From Urechis unicinctus (Eukaryota > Annelida > Polychaeta > Xenopneusta > Urechidae): a stretch of 64,000 bases of DNA. This document shows positions 40,438 through 54,419 of this stretch, piece by piece. The position numbers were made by a program, and so were the translations under genes. Positions within the stretch are counted from its first letter, which is position 1. Each line of letters begins with the position of its first letter. The stretch covers positions 36,102,210 through 36,166,209 of the forward strand of contig CM067356.1 in assembly GCA_034190875.2 (NCBI GenBank), given 5' to 3'. The notes beneath the pieces are model-generated. The model had not been told where the DNA came from. It was given only the letters and a program-made list of their open reading frames with translations, and did no database searches.

Positions 40438-43003
40438 TTTATGTTATAGAGAGCTAACTGTTCAACGCAGCGTGTGTATGATATTTTGGTAACAGTCTAC
40501 ATATACGCAGGTAAACATACACAAATGATATACATATATCATAAAGCCCATGTTATTAATCAAACTAAAAGTTAATTATCTGATAACGTCATAGTTCTGC
40601 ATTTTACCGAATGAATAAATTCATTACAGCGCTGAAATGGAGCACTGGCGGTCGATTTTGCGAAACCAAGGGTAAGCCGAACACACGAGTCAGAACCAGC
40701 TTCCCTTGAGTGTTAGGAGTATTGTTTTGCAGACCGAAATATACTTGTGCGATGGTAGATTGCAAACGATTATGTTATGTTTAAAAGATTGCCGTAAAAT
40801 GCCGAATCGAGGTTTTTCGTTTCGCTGTACGCTGATTAGGTCATTTTATAACAGGATGAATTGTTTACTGTTCTTACCGGTAAAATGACTGTACTTGCTG
40901 GTTTGTACCAAAACGCCTTCGCGGTTGCTAACAACCGGATCAGTTAAATTAGTATCCATGACGATTGTTAATTAAATTGAAATATACATCTTAATTCAAG
41001 ATGAACAAATGTTTTGCACTTCTGCTTGGATCAAATATATTCTGCACATTTAATTGCCGGGTTTTAAATGAACGGTTATGTCTGCTGGCTGTCATTTGTA
41101 CATAGAAAAGCTTACAATATATGGCAAAACGGTACTTGGTCAATGCGATTGTGCATAGCTTGGAACCTTATTGACTTAATGGTATAAAAAAATATTTCTA
41201 ATTAAAACTTGATAGTCATATTAAAGACATATGCTGTCTCTTGGTAAGCTTCAGTTAATGTAGGCTCGCAAAAAAAAATTAGGATTGTAGGACATGGATC
41301 AGATATAACAGATAATTGATATAAATAACAACGGTATATTTATCAATCAAAATGAATATACATGTGGTACGTAAATACAGAATATTGACAAACAACATAT
41401 GGTCAGATTTTACAATGCGTCTACAAAGTTTGCATTATGTCTTGGTCACACGCGCAAGGCTCCATTACTGTGCATGTCTTCTGGGATACGTGCGGTCGTC
41501 ATTTCGTTGTTGCAGTTAAGAATGCTTGGCATTGCCATTCACCATACTTTAGTCAAAGTCTTACCTATATAGTATGACAATGAGCTCAATTAATGAAGGT
41601 AAGTTATCTTTTGGGTTTATCATCTCACCAGAATTAGAGTTTGACGTTGTGGCGAGAGAGGTTCGAAATGGTGAATACGAATAGATAGTTATGTACTCTT
41701 GTCAATTACAAATCGGTGCAATCATATGTCAACAGGCCGGGGCGGCGTAAATAATTGCAGTAATGGCAAACATCCGATAGAGTGCATGGATACAGTAATA
41801 GACATTAACTTGTCGAACAAATGTTTGCCTCTCACAATATTCACCAAAACTTCAATACCGGAGCACATCCAATACTTTACGCATGACTGATGCTCTGGCT
41901 TCCTGACCTGAAGGCGATCGAGCTCTTCCTCTCACTTCAACCTTCCCTTAAATGGGATGCATAATTATCATGACATATAGGAAACCGCCGATAATTGCCA
42001 ATGAAACCAAACGCTCTATCGTCCTAGTTAGGACCATTCGCTGTAGATTGCCCAAAACAGACATGTGACGCTTTATTGCCCACTCTAGCTAATAGTATCT
42101 ACAGTGACCATTCACAGGCGCACACATTACTCGTTCGTACTTATAACAGCATTTAGCCCATATTTGCTTTAAACAGCAGGCAACAATGCCAACTGTCAAG
42201 CAGAATCAATGGCTTTGAATTTTAATACCGTAACCGTCGGACCTATATGGCAATTACTTGCTATGGCGCAACACTGCCACCATCGACAATTATCAGACAC
42301 AGTTCTATCCACTTGACAACACCTTCTCAGGAGCAATGATGAGTTATCAAATGGCGTTAATACCTATAGCAACTACTTGGCCTTGAACGTGACTAAATAA
42401 ATATGAGTTATGATATAACTATTTTTGGCCCCGCGTTATCGACCATAACCCATGGTGCTACACCCAGTGGGTGGTGTATTCACGGTTGTGATAGCTCATA
42501 TAGGAATAATTATTTCAGTCTCAGCAAAGAATCATTTGCCTGGGAACAAAACGATTAAAAGCCGTTGTCGTCGCGATTTTCGCGCGAAGGTAATTTTCGG
42601 CTAAGATTACCTTTGTCCCGATTGTCAACGACTACGCCTGCATCGCTAGTGATCAATTGTACGCGCAGTCATACATACCGTAGAGTAACAAATAATACTC
42701 CTTCGATAACAACAGCTGGGTTGGTGGACGTCAGTCTTACAGCGCTAGCTATTTGAAGAAGCACTCTATCATTGAGTTGCTAGTCCTAGTGGTCAACGCC
42801 ACGCGCAGAACGGGTTTATTTACTCTGAAGATGGCATTTACTACTATTTCTTTATACACACCATCAGCTCGCATTTGATACAGCTGTTGTCTAACTGATT
42901 TGGCCACAATAAGGCAAATATTTATGACTTATTGCTTTGAGGAAAGCCTGTGCAATAACACAAATATTATGAAGAGGAAGCACACCACAGCATTGTCGTA
43001 TAC
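40438..43003. other. Unannotated AT-rich sequence
   Basis: Unique sequence right of the duplication. Nothing was recognised. It contains at 41,323-41,341 the 19-nt match to an extra segment present only in copy B (see findings). Confidence 0.45.
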
Positions 43004-43203
<200 letters not shown>

Positions 43204-43714
43204 CTGACATGGCTATAACAGCGATATATGTTCTTTGCTACGTTTGTCCTGTGCCAGTGAAAGAAAATAGCTCCTGATGAGCAAACAGGCCGTCCGATTT
43301 TATTGGATCCAGATGTGAGTAATGACTGTAAAATGTTAGATCAAGAAGCATCAGACCAGCCGTTTGCCAGTTAGTAGCACTCTTTAATTTGTAATGCTAG
43401 GTTTGGCTGACCTATTGCTCGCTTAGGTCTTCAGCGGATGAAATAATCTTACCTTCGCAGAAAAGCTGGACAAAACATCAGCCATAACAGCTTCTGTGTG
43501 CTGCCATTTATGGTGTATAGCATTTTAACACATGCAGTAAGAGTAAATATACAAACACGTACATCAGAGATAATCAGCTAAGAATGTAGTCAACAGCATT
43601 AAAGTAAACTCATTACCAATCTATTAACCTCACGCAAAAAAATCGCGTGATTATATTGCGAATCGGAACGTAGAGAGTTGGCAGCACTAAGTAAAGTGTG
43701 ACTGCCAGCTGGTC

Positions 43715-44080
43715 TAAGCAATTCAATCGTGTGGTGATATCGATTTGTATATCCAATGAAAACGAAAAATTAACAATTATGAAAAATTCACCATACCTTT
43801 ATTGGTGTGAAATGCACTTTTACTTGAACGAGACACTGCTTGCAAATAGTATTAACTTGTCCATCAAAATAGTTCGTATGTGCATCTAAGGACACGATGC
43901 CTGCTTTTTAGATATTGCAACATGCACGTTGTTTATTTTCAATGTACCTGCTGTTGGTAATATTGAAATGTAGCGCATTGTGAAAGCAATGCCGGCTGAC
44001 TAACAATTCAAATCGTTTGTGGACATAAAAATATATCGATTGTATATCCAATGTAAAACGAAATTAATACCACAACATTT
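43715..44080 (+). repeat. Pair of short diverged direct repeats
   Basis: 43,715-43,790 and 44,000-44,080 share CAATTC-AATCGT, ATATCGATT, GTATATCCAATG and AAAACGAAA in the same order, about 285 bp apart. Confidence 0.75.
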
Positions 44081-44639
44081 TGTTACCAATAATAATTGGA
44101 CTTGGTCGGAACGGCGCGCAGCTAAAAAAACTGTTGGGTTTAACTCAGATTATGGTACTTGAAGGTAAACTTTTTTGTCCGCATGCTCGAAGTATCCAGT
44201 TTGCCGCTTAAACCAAGACATATATTACATGTCGATCCCTCTAAACCACTGTAGCAGAACTGCCTGCGTGCAAGAACAGCCTTATGACATTACATGCTAA
44301 AAAGAGGCATGCCTTCGATAAAATGGCCTTTGTTGAAAGCGCAAAGATGATCCCAGGTTGTGCAGTTAGCCCATGAAATTCGTCTACTGTCTGGTTGGTG
44401 GCAATCACGCTGGGCGGTGGCATGAGAATATAAACTCAATGGTACTGCTGGACAGAAGAAAAGCTACCCATACACCCGCGCTCTAAAATACTGCAAGGTA
44501 ACTTTATTTTAGACTTTGAAGCAATTTCAGTGATCGCCGTAGCATGCCAACAAAAACGCTACATTTTAATAGAGTTCTTTTATCAACTGCCGACCAGTAT
44601 TCAAAATTGATCTGGCAACACGTATTGCTGCGCACCAGA

Positions 44640-46640
44640 CCGCTGTATACGATCACCACTAGATGGCTGCTAGTTGGAGGGTTCTGATTAGGTACCACAA
44701 GTAAAATAGGCGACCTTGCTTAACAGATGCATACTACACCACAGATACAATAGGGTTCACGGAGGTTTAACAATGCAGTATATGACAGCTCATCCGAATA
44801 AAGAAATAATATGGATTATCGAAAGGAACTCTTTCAGATTGTCAACAGCCTTTGGGCAGAAGTATTAGTGCTGGTTTTCGGGAAAATATGTATTTCAAAC
44901 CAAGAGATAGGCATTTGCGATGCCTTCTACGATGATCAGCTTTTGTTAAGTAATTACACACTCACAACCGAACAACCTTATGACAGTAGATGGTAAAACA
45001 CACTCTCAAAAGTAAGCGGCATATCTGTTTGTTGCTGTGCAAACGAGTCTGATTTTCCAATGCGCACGAAGATGCGATAGTAGAAGCCCCAAATAAGATG
45101 CCTGCCCCGTAGCTTGTTCCTACATTACTGATTCGAGAACCCAAGTTGGCCGTATATCTTATTGCAATCAAAATTAATACTATTACACGCAGGCACCGCT
45201 AATTAAAATAAGTCATCGAACAAAACACAAATAAAAACGTCTCAGAGTTGATATTGGGTTGGGTGCATCACCCGTAACGGAAATCATTAATACTGTTAAG
45301 ATTGTGCAGTAGTTTAATTACTGTGGGCTGAGTGTGGACGTTAATTTGATAGAGCGGTAATTTGCTACTCGATGTGACCTTGTGCTGCTAGTTGGAGGGT
45401 TCTGATCAGGAATTACCATACAACTTTGTAATATAAAGGGGATGCAACTATTTCGCTTATCGTCAGGTCCAGCAGGATCCCGGATGACGTCCCCAATAAT
45501 TCAGATACGGCCACGAGTGCTACAGAGAGTGAATAGGGGTCATTACACGGGGAGGCAGTTTAACAATGCATTATAGAATATATTAACGCCATCAGAATAA
45601 AGAAATAATATATTTGGCTTCATCGAAATAAACTCTTTCAGAGATGAGCAACAGTTTGGACAGAAATATTTAACTGCTGGTTTTCGGAAAATATCAATCA
45701 CTGATGTTTTGTTTACCGTACTTTTAGGAGGAAGGTATTTGCGAGAAAATACCACTGAGATAAAATGATCAGCCGATAAATTTAACAAATGCGTTGTCCA
45801 TATTCTCATCATTCCTTTAGTCTTATGCAAATCGTCATCATTAATTGATCTTCCGCATTATACTAAACACAATCATCACAGTAGTTAGCGCATATCTCAC
45901 TTTGTGCTGCTGTGCAGCACCGTCTGATTCCAATGCCGCTACGAAAGAAAAAAAATAGCGATGGGTCTTGCCCAGTGAACAATAAGTTGATACTCAAACT
46001 CCAAAAATAAAGGTGCGCTTAATCCAATCCTACGAAGGTGAGCTCTCTCCCTGGACGCAACAATAGTAAAGCGAGAACACCCAGTACAAACAAAATGCCG
46101 GAAAAACAATTCACTTCAGGAATCGCTTAATAAATACATGGGGCGCAGGCACCGAACACTCAAAAGTTGCCTGCCGGCTTCCCATTTCAGAAAGTGGAGG
46201 CTAAACGTTTAGAGTTGATCATACAATTGGGGTGCATACACCCGTAACATACGTGTGGAAATAGGAACATAAAAGAGGTAAAAACGTACTATCAATCAAT
46301 TACTTTTCTTCATGACAACGCACATAAATTAAATATATCAAACCTTCTAAAATATGAATTCAAGCAACATATTAGATATTTATAAGAGGTCAATAGGAAA
46401 CGTCCGCTTTGTGTACCATCATGTATGAAGGATTTTATACATTCCGCTCTTAGTGAATTATTGATACAACTTTGGTATTATAAAGGGATGCAACATTTCG
46501 CTATTGCAGTGCTTGCAGGTCCGAGCTGCCCCGTAGACGTCCCAATAATTCGATTTACGCCTGTTTGCTACAGAAAGAGACACAATTGAACAAATGTCAT
46601 TACATTTGTGGATGCAGTTATCTATTGCAATGGAAGCAGT
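44640..46640 (+). repeat. Diverged tandem array, unit about 0.8-1 kb, two full units and a partial third
   Basis: Ordered landmarks recur. CTGCTAGTTGGAGGGTTCTG is at about 44,670 and 45,390. GAATAAAGAAATAATAT is at about 44,796 and 45,594. GCGC/GGCATATCT plus GCTGTGCA is at about 45,019 and 45,893. AGAGTTGAT then GGGTGCAT is at about 45,245 and 46,211. CAACTTTG-TAT-ATAAAGG through GACGTCCC-AATAATTC is at about 45,421 and 46,468. Offsets grow from 0.74 to 1.05 kb because of indels. Short minus-strand frames in the units (44,504-44,698 and 44,962-45,171) look somewhat protein-like but are not frame-conserved between units. Confidence 0.85.
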
Positions 46641-46779
46641 AGGTTGTGATGAACAGTTTTGGCACACCGACTCTCGCATATCTGGTTTAACAACAATTAA
46701 CTAAACATTGATGGCATATCCATATCCATGACAACCGGGCAAAATGACCATAAATACCCTTGGTGAGGCTGTTTGCCAC

Positions 46780-47010
46780 AGGGTAATGAAACATGGTTGA
46801 GATATTTGCACAGCAAATGTTAGGCTCAATTTATCTGTTAGATACATATCTTCTTGAGTATATAGCTATTTTGACCTGTGGTGGCAGCATAGGTCCTGTA
46901 CTCACTCTTATTCTGTTATCTACACCCGTGTACTTTGTGTTCTGAGCATACACAAGGACGGCCGAGATATGCGACAAACATTTGCACACGAGGGTCATAT
47001 GACATCATTT
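46780..47010 (+). repeat. Partial, diverged H5 copy
   Basis: ATTTATCTGTTAGATACATAT, TATAGCTATTTTGACC and TCTGTTATCTAC occur in the same order as at 11,005-11,105 and 29,575-29,670. Confidence 0.55.
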
Positions 47011-47147
47011 GTGCATAATGTGAAAAAAACAGTTTCAAACGGGTTCGTAAATTTCGAAAGACGCCCTAGAGAACTGCGTTACCTGATATATTCTACTCTG
47101 TGTGTTAGGAATTCAGCTTAACCATACAAATAGCAGATGTGTGTCTC

Positions 47148-47276
47148 TTATATAGTACTTGACGGTCCATAACGCTCTGTTAATGCCTCGATAGCGCCTT
47201 TCACATCGTTTCGGGATGTTTCGGCACAATGAACGAGCTGCGCAGTGACCGCAATGGTATTTATAACAGCGCAATA
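47148..47276 (-). pseudogene. Family P fragment 3
   Basis: A 43-codon minus-strand frame reads AETSRNDVKGAIEALTERYG, ending TAA. It aligns in frame with the P copies in D1 (RND/YND, then TQRYR) and D2 (FRND, then TERYG). It supplies the five-codon stretch that D2 lacks and that D1 keeps with a stop. Only the central part of the exon is preserved. Confidence 0.5.
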
Positions 47277-49734
47277 TCAGCTAACTTACCCGGATGATTG
47301 GCCTAGTCTATTTGAATAAAGAATACCCAGGTTTACGAGGTCGTGGTTGGGGGATTATCATGTCTAAGCAGCACGCATTCGAACAGTGCGTTTAGTCTGG
47401 CGTATAAGTCTCACAGTAAAAAGCAATTGGCATGGGTGTCAGTATTGAGACCAATTGTTGTGTAAACATAAACACTTACTATCAAGGTATCGGCTGTAAA
47501 CAACGAGACCAAGTTTGATGATGACTGCCAGCTAAAGGCGTTAGATAAGGTCCGTGCCTTTCAAGTAGAAACCAATTGCTCTAACCATATTCACACACGG
47601 TTCAGTTGCACGGCTTTGTTGTCAATATAGAGACCAATCGTGGCGATAACATGTGTTCTGGGTTTTGGTTCAAGTATTGTGCCTTACTTTCGACATCATG
47701 ACAAAATTTTATACCAGTAAGAAATATTTGTTCTCATTAAGGTTATTATAACTTACAAAGGACTAAATGGCTCATGAGGTCAGCATGATATCGACAATGA
47801 GCGTTGGCCTGTGTTCAAAGTTGCGTGAGTGAACAATGAGCACAACTCTGCTGGAACACGACATACTAGAACAAATATGTGAAGCACATTAATATCCTCC
47901 GGAGCACAATACTGACACATGAGCTTGCTCCTTTTTGTATCTACGGTCATATTTCATATTCACCTGAAATAAACTTAACTGTGAGAAGCCTTAATGCTAC
48001 GTTGCTTAGTTTTGCAATCTTGCCCCACCTAAAGTAGGGCGAAAGGTGTCCTGATAATATTGGTCGAATGTGCGCTGCACTATTACTACACATGATCTTT
48101 GCAACGTATATCTGAAAAACGTGAAAAAATACAGATCCCCTTTGGAACACTGAATTAACCATAACTGAATAATAGATGCACCATTACCGTCAAAGCATAG
48201 TAAGTTGTTCCGCATATATAGTAATTCCGGGTCTTGATGTGTGAATCTCACTTAACTTGCAATGTAACATTAGCGTGCATGGGCGAAATGGCCGCGTAGT
48301 TTTTGCACTCTATAGTGAATACTTTATGCATGCATTGCAACAGAAAACAAATTCGTCCAGTACGCCTCCGATTTGAGGCGGATAACACAAATATATAACT
48401 GCTTGACATCTGCTGAACTCTTTGTTTTTTTAGATCTCTCTGCTGTGCCCGCGGTCATAGTTGCTGAGCACGATTGCAGCAAATTTCACCTCATTTATTG
48501 TTAAATGTTGATGCTTTAGTATCCGTTGCACTTTCATAACACTCGCTCATACCTACAACTACAATGTATAAATGAAATAAATAAAGCTCAATGGATGCAG
48601 CGTGGAAAATACCCACAGAAAGAGCATCTGGAAGTACCCTTGCTTGCCCTGAACATTATTTGCGTGAATTGTGCAGCCGACATAACCATTAAAGGCCGGA
48701 CATGAGCCTATCGTTAGATGCAGCCTTATCACAGAAATTATTTTCTGATGAAGGTTATTAATACCTTAAACTGATATATTTGTAATTCTTCTGCAGAAAC
48801 AGTAATAAGTCATATAATGGCTAGCAATACTCGTGAAAACTTGTTTACTTCTCCTCCGTAGCATACTCTAACCCATAACATCTCATCTTGGAAGTAATAC
48901 TGGCAGCACTGATTCACAAATTGTACTCTTGTACATTCGGGGAAGAATAAAAACTTACGATCATGGTGCGCATTACGTATGAGCTTAAGTTATAAGCAAC
49001 TGAAACATTTATACCAATAAGTTTCCTTTTCGCAATCTATTGTTTCCTAACAGATATAGTAATACTACTTGTGTATGTAATAGCCATCTTTCCTTTGTTA
49101 GCAAAATAGAGATAACTAGCATGCCTACATCAATGTTCAACATTATTTGTTTAATAGAATGAAAGAATAGATGTCGTTGGTAAGGCAATGTGACGTGGGG
49201 AATGATATCAAGACTGACAGGAGAGCTAGTCAACCTCGTCTCTATGCGTTGCATTTCTCGACGCTGTAATATGTAACTTGAGTAAAAAACATTATTAGAG
49301 TGAGGGAGTATCTCAGACACGTTGTGAACTTAATGACCAGCATATTGGATTGTTGTTGCACAATTCGATCCTTAGAAATGCCTATCTGTTAACGCTTATA
49401 CATAAAAACTGGTCTTTTAGCTTATCTAGACATGGATGAAAAAAAATAAAATTGCGCTGCGATGCAGTTGTGGGTGGTGGGAGTGCACGAGAATTAAAAA
49501 CACACGGGTATTTTAACTTTGAACTTACGTAGTATTATTTCTAACGACATTTGTAAATTTGTTTTACATCAAGATGAACTGTTCGGAATAATGTGGTTAA
49601 TTTCAACCCTCTGTGTTGTTAGTGCGTTTGCTCTTAAGGCCGCTTCTTAAACTAAGCAAAATATACAAAATGATAATTCGCATGATTTCAAATATTTCAT
49701 TTTGGACTGTAAATACAAACGAGCTAGGAGCTGG

Positions 49735-49870
49735 AAGCATATTCGGGCAATCTAATTCAATTCATGTTATGAAGCAGCGCAATATCTCTAGGCTCTCATC
49801 CTTCTCCTCATAACCCTATATAAGTCAGCGATTCAGGCGCAGCATATAAATGGCATAATTGGTCCTTTAT
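49735..49870 (+). other. Highly conserved island, D1 member
   Basis: It is far more similar to 56,158-56,293 than the flanking paralogous sequence is. On the plus strand both copies can be read from an AG dinucleotide as G-S-I-F-G, then SNSIHVMKQRNISRL, then FSS and TAA at the same place. The left edge of conservation coincides with that AG, as expected for a terminal exon with an acceptor. The minus strand of the right half is the end of family P. A conserved regulatory or RNA element is an equally open reading. Confidence 0.5.
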
Positions 49871-50110
49871 TACGGCGATTCTGTTCCTATATCGCTGTGT
49901 TGAGGTTTCAAATGTGCCTTATGCATCATTGTAGAAAGTGTTAGCAGAATAATATTGTCTGGTATTTACAACAATAATATGTTAATGGTGTGCTGTAGAT
50001 TGGGTAAACAACCCGTCAGCCATGTCCATATCTAGTTGTTTATATTTTTGAATATTATCTGGGAAGTGGATGCGCCCGATAATGTTTACTTCTACAGCAA
50101 TACTGCCCAT
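49808..50110 (-). pseudogene. Family P copy 1 (D1), with stops
   Basis: From a possible ATG at 50,110 the frame reads MGSIAVEVN, YKQLDMDMADGLFT, SANTFYND and APESLTYIGL, ending TGA at 49,808. In-frame TAA codons at about 49,982 and 49,919 break it. Relative to D2 it has a 30-nt deletion and a 15-nt extra stretch, both multiples of three. It is homologous to P at 56,235-56,577. Substitutions between the copies are not concentrated at third positions, so there is no sign of current constraint. The protein family is unknown. Confidence 0.5.
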
Positions 50111-52311
50111 TGTATATTGTATTATTTGTATTGATTAAGGAAAAACGTCATTTGCTGAATAGTTTTAAAAATTATGTTTGACAACTGGGATAACATAGAT
50201 GCTGGTCAGTTTACAAATTATCCGTTGTAACGTTTTAATGCTAACTTCATAGTATCCACTTTGCTTTCAGAGAGTGATACAGCATCCATAATTTCTGTTG
50301 TCCTTGTTTTTCTGTTTTTACGCATTGTGGCTAGGGTTTATTTGATAAGGACATAACATATTATAAGTATTGGCGAATTTTGTCGCACATTTTGAGGAAG
50401 CTTTGATAAGATGCAGTTATTGTCTATACCAACGTCAGTATCATGGCTGAGCAGCTGAGATCGTATGCTCGAGTTTATCCCCCGAGAAATATATGAAGAA
50501 GCGGTTGTCAATTATACTAGTTGGGTTCGGCATAGATTTGCTACACATCTTTGAGTGATGTAAGCCGTTTAGTAATAATGTTGTGTGGTTTGACGAAAAA
50601 GTAGACGTATCTGGTCCAAGTGCCCTTTTTTTTTCATTATTGAGGGGTTTGCATTTGTACGCTACTCCGTTTTTTGTTGTTTGTCAAGTCTTCATTTATG
50701 TAGCGTCCTGTTTATTTTGGCTCGTACTGATGCTTTTGAGTTTTTTGGGGGTGAATTCAACCAGATTTTCCCACACGAAGTTGTCCATCTATAAATGAGT
50801 GTGGTAGCATTACAAGCCTTTCTACATTATATTTTAATTTAACCCCGCCGGCCTTGAACGCAAAGCGTTCATTGTTCTGTGAATGTCAACTTTCCATTGG
50901 TCTAGTCAAACAAAGTTTGCCATCAGCGGCAGTGATATTGCCACTACAATAAAATAAAGCGACCTTACCGTCGAAGCATAGCCTACCCTTACTCTTGCTT
51001 ACAGATCCATTAGGTTTTACCACAAGTGCATGCCACATTACGTCTCGCATCAGCTGACTCACCCTACTGTTTCTGAACGGTAGTGGTGAATATATTCCGG
51101 AAGTATTTGAGCGGGAAAACGCACATGGATTGCGATAACATTAAACACTTCTATTATTGTGAAACATTTGACTACCTGAGCCATTTCCCAGCTGTTATTC
51201 GCGCCGTGTACAAATAAAACAAAATATTATAACGTGTGTGGCTATCGTAATTATCCAAGTTCATAATGGCATCCCTTAAGTTTATGCTGTTCGATTATGG
51301 CACACCAGGGTGTTAAAACTTTGATTGTTACAGTAAACATAAAACGCAATATAAAAACACAAATATGATTTACATTCAATTACTCTTTGGCGTGTTACTG
51401 TAAAACGACCGACAATAAACAGCGTATAAGTATGAAGCTATTATTGATATATATAGCTTTGTTCACATATTATGATGTGCAGAGCTACAATTCACTCATA
51501 CAATGAAACCTTTATGTTGATTTTGTCGACATATAAAGCTCGACGGCGGATGAAACCTTAATACATAATGGCGCGAAGCGCCTATCTTTTGCTACAATTG
51601 AATACTCGTAGATACTCACAGATAAATATTTACATACTAGTGAAGACCAGTTAATGCGATGCAGATTTACTTAAGCAATCGGACGCATTTTAAGTTACAT
51701 CACATCATAACTTCATGATCACAATCTAAAACAATGCAACAAGTTCCAATGCTACTATTTTTTTGCTAAACAAAAGCAAACACGCCTGTGAGGCATATCG
51801 TCATATTTAGGAAAATATTTACAAATGCAAAGATAAACGCAGTGGTCCCGATTTAAGTTGGCATTTGGAGTTTGCAAGCTCAACAGGATACCAACCCAAT
51901 GTTGAAGTGCCATCTGGTAAAACATCTGTAAGGCGATATACTTAAGTAAGTCTATAATTCCTAGCTTAGGCGTAACATATGTAGCAGTTTAGCATGTTTT
52001 CAGGGTAGGGGATGCCAAATTGTTATGTACTGATACAGTCGGCTAGCAAACATAACACGTAAGGTGTATCTGGGCGCAAAACTATTGATAGATTAATGAT
52101 GCACTTTCTTAGGGTTATTGCTGCACCGCTAATACACTGAAACGAAGGTCACATTTTACACGTTCAAGTACATAGTATGTTCTTATGTAGATTGCTTGAT
52201 TTGTTTGGACGACAAGGAAGCCACATTTTTTAATCAAGGGTTACATTATTACTCGGATAAAACTTAGTTATGCATTGCACTTATCTGAAAATATTTAAGT
52301 TATTGCACTAG

Positions 52312-52566
52312 AAACAGCATGCAACTATTATCCATTGTTGTATCATACCCATTGGTGAAAATATATGGTTGCCTCTAAATACCATCAGTGCGGTTTCATG
52401 TATTGATAGAATGGCCACGTGCAGCGACGCTTTTGTGCACAAACGCAACAGTAATGCACTGGCATCGGTCTCTGCATACTTCATCTCTTCTTTATTTGAC
52501 CTAACTTTTTATCGACTATCCAGCCAGCAAATACTTCCGCATATGGAGGTTCATTTCGCCGCCTAG
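52312..52566 (+). other. Family Q open frame (D1 member)
   Basis: An 85-codon frame after a TAG at 52,309-52,311 reads HATIIHCC, IGENIWLPLN, SAVSC, and FVHKRNSNALASV before a TAG. It aligns with 59,072-59,566 using two in-frame indels (6 and 9 nt). Product unknown. It could be a non-coding repeat that happens to be open. Confidence 0.35.
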
Positions 52567-52640
52567 ACACGAAGAACATTTTCTTATTCAAGCGGTATAT
52601 CAACGTCTGCATTGTCCGTTATCTACGTTAACAATCGATA

Positions 52641-54419
52641 ACCTATTAAAAGAACCACAATGGATTTCGATATTTGTGTATGTATTTGTCCCGCTATGTA
52701 TTTATATACGCGAAAGAATCAAATATGAGTGAATACAAGTTTGTTTTATGTTAGCTGGACGGCCTGATAAGTCCACACGAGTGCTGATGGAGTAGCAAAT
52801 GAAGGGCTGCAAACTTAACCTGGCTTGATAACCTTACCCGTTAGTGATAAGGTACCTCTTGTTTGATTGCTACTTATGTTCGGGTCCGATCGTTTGCCAA
52901 GTAATAAGAAAGCAGCAAGAAAATTTAAACGGTCACCGCGTGTGCTTATTCCAAGCAGCTGCAGCTAGCAGGCTATCAATTGGTATGCACATCATACATG
53001 CAACCAGAAATCGGGTCATCGTTTGCTGCGCATTACCGTCGTCTGGCTTTCGGCTAAAACGGCATTTAAGATAAAAACCTGAAATAAACGTTTTCATCTG
53101 TTGTGGCCGCAACTGGCATGATGTGAATTTGTCTATATATGCAACGCACCACTGTAAATATGCTGTTGTGCTTTGTAGTTTGGAAAGTTGGCGCCCTCGG
53201 GACCGCTTCCAACTCCGCAACGTACAGACAAAGATGGGGCACCTGATTGCTATATATGAGGTGGAAGACCATATCAACATGGCGTCGATTTCCGCTTAGA
53301 AAATGCTGAATGGCTAGCTGTAGCCTAAAATAATCAAGTTAGGCTTCATTGTAATATTTATTACCGATTGCTTTAAATGCGAATACGTTTTCAACTAACC
53401 GTCGCTTAATAATATGGTGTACAGCCAGCAAGTTTAATTGGGAACATATGCAAGTTTATTTTGCATCAATGGACGATAAACTACTCGGACATTTGATAAC
53501 ATATTCTCGTAACTGCTTAATGAATCTGTGGCATTGGCGATAAACACATTTGGTCCATAAATGGACAATACCAAGTTGTTTCGATAGATATATCAATATG
53601 ACATTCACTTCGAATCATTGTTTACGTCGCTCATTTGTATTAACATTCATGACTAACGAGAAAGACTGGATGTAGAATAGTTAAATAGAAGTCTTGCCAC
53701 CTAGCCATGTGCAAAACTTTAGTCGGGAAAGTCGATAATGTGACGCAGGCGTTTATTGACCCCAAATATGATGTACCATGCCTGTTGACTACTTTTCTCT
53801 GAATTGCGTTACTACAATGATTTAGCACTGGACGCAACGATCATTTGGGTCCAGCGTTTCATGCTTTACATTAAATGTAGTACACCGCATATCAAAAGAA
53901 TATCAGTGGTGCTTAAGATGCTTTGATCATTGAGAACAAAGATTATTCCCAAAGGCGATCACCCTGCTCCTACCTGCAAAAACTACCAAATGCTCGAGAT
54001 ATAGTGGAGAATGAACCTATATTTACTTATCACATGTGATAGACCCGCTACTCTCTGCAGGTACCTTACCAAACCGCAACATGGTAATAAGGCTTAGCAA
54101 AAGGCAAACTGTATTTGCCACTATCCGTCTTTTTGTCTTAAATAATGGAAGGAACATGATTATATGCTATGTGCCGACTACATCGAGTACAAACGTTTTA
54201 TTATGCATTAAACAGTTGTTGCACTACGAAAGTCTTTGCTGGCAAATTAGCATCAGAGAATACTACTGTGCCTATAAAAAGGTTGTGATCGGACATCCAT
54301 GTTTATTTCAGTGCTATGGTGAATAAGAAGAATTTTTCAATTCTCAATATTAAGTGCATAATCCTACAACTATGGTGATTATGCGTAATAAATGCTAAAT
54401 TGTTTTCCAATTTAATTCT
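52641..54419. other. Unannotated sequence between D1 and D2
   Basis: No repeat match or gene was recognised. Frames at 52,844-53,280 on both strands overlap a locally GC-richer stretch and have no known motif. Confidence 0.35.

Larger units (their letters stand above)
47935..52640 (+). repeat. Ancient duplicate unit D1
   Basis: This unit is paralogous to D2 about 6.4-6.6 kb away. Anchors are 47,995/54,485 (TTAGTTTTGCAATCTTGCCCC type), 48,951/55,489 (TATAAGCAACTGAAA-ATTTATACC), 49,450/55,900 (GCGCTGCGATGCAGTTG), 49,740/56,165 (long near-identical block) and 51,980/58,520 (GCGTAACATATGTAGCAG). Blocks 47,940-48,300, 50,885-51,000 and 52,190-52,640 also match 24,120-24,470, 24,830-24,920 and 25,355-25,800 of copy A. 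Its 48,300-48,760 part resembles 29,830-30,930 of copy A, so block order differs between units. Confidence 0.85.
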
